Shown here: in pieces, positions 63,960 through 64,000 of the stretch
How the letters are laid out: each line of letters begins with the position of its first letter
Position numbering within the stretch: position 1 is the stretch's first letter
NCBI RefSeq assembly: GCF_000282055.1
Contig: NZ_AKJZ01000021.1
Location: 1 to 64,000 of the forward strand
Direction of reading: 5' to 3'
Length of the DNA stretch: 64,000 nt
Source of the DNA: Flavobacterium sp. CF136
Lineage (GTDB): Bacteria; Bacteroidota; Bacteroidia; Flavobacteriales; Flavobacteriaceae
Position numbers and translations under genes: made by a program
The notes under the pieces: model-generated
Seen by the model: only the letters and a program-made list of their open reading frames with translations
What the model was told of the DNA's origin: nothing
Database searches by the model: none

Positions 63960-64000
63960 TTTTAGTACATAAAAAAAGGAAGGAAAAAAGCCCTACCGTC

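Overview
The window looks like chromosomal DNA of a Flavobacterium-type member of the Bacteroidota. The evidence is AT-rich sequence, several TAnnTTTG-type -7 promoter elements, two SusC/SusD pairs, a hybrid two-component regulator, type IX secretion (T9SS) C-terminal domains and PorSS-type signal peptides. No rRNA, tRNA, CRISPR array or intact insertion sequence was seen.

Region 1 (1-27145, minus strand) is a complete polysaccharide utilization locus (PUL). In transcription order it holds a giant hybrid sensor/regulator (HTCS, 27145-22958), SusC, SusD and a SusE-position IPT/TIG lipoprotein (22424-16120). These are followed by an 1812-residue multidomain alginate-lyase-fold enzyme with a T9SS tail (15448-10010), a GH2 and a GH95 enzyme (9715-4675), then a heparinase II/III-fold protein and a GH28-like beta-helix protein (4372-122). 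The enzyme set points to a uronic-acid polymer decorated with beta-galactose and alpha-L-fucose or alpha-L-galactose; the substrate itself is inferred. A conserved 13-nt near-palindrome with a TCAAA tail lies upstream of three of the transcription units and is the best candidate for the PUL operator.

Region 2 (27146-35100) is an accessory island of low-GC, partly decayed genes. It holds an HExxH metallopeptidase-like protein (28120-29673) whose stop codon overlaps the start of a small lipoprotein. Directly downstream is a remnant of only the last ~46 codons of a second copy of the HExxH gene, with the same 4-nt overlap onto a second, paralogous lipoprotein. I read this as a toxin-immunity cassette plus an orphan immunity gene. 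Several fragments with in-frame stops surround it. Small hypothetical genes, an XRE regulator, a 57-residue proline-rich membrane peptide, a T9SS surface protein and a headless phage-tail-like fragment follow.

Region 3 (35233-43375) holds an AhpD-like protein, then a YCII (DGPF)-ECF sigma pair of the TPR-tailed ECF42 type, an AraC regulator, OsmC and a secreted alpha/beta hydrolase (plus strand). A porin and a CBS-domain cysteine synthase/cystathionine beta-synthase follow (minus strand).

Region 4 (43546-55717) holds a second SusCD pair without enzymes, then housekeeping genes (rnhB, lipB, lysS), two paralogous lipoproteins and an intergenic cluster of mini-hairpin repeats. Convergent to lysS lies a two-gene AAA ATPase plus RloB-like TOPRIM module, a candidate antiphage system.

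Region 5 (55797-63959) is a nitrate-reduction locus: NarK-type transporter, cytochrome b-like membrane subunit, NasA/Nap-like molybdoenzyme, four-cluster ferredoxin, Tat-type Rieske protein, a two-helix membrane protein and a D-2-hydroxyacid dehydrogenase. There is no NarGHJI arrangement. A Spy-like periplasmic protein closes the window.
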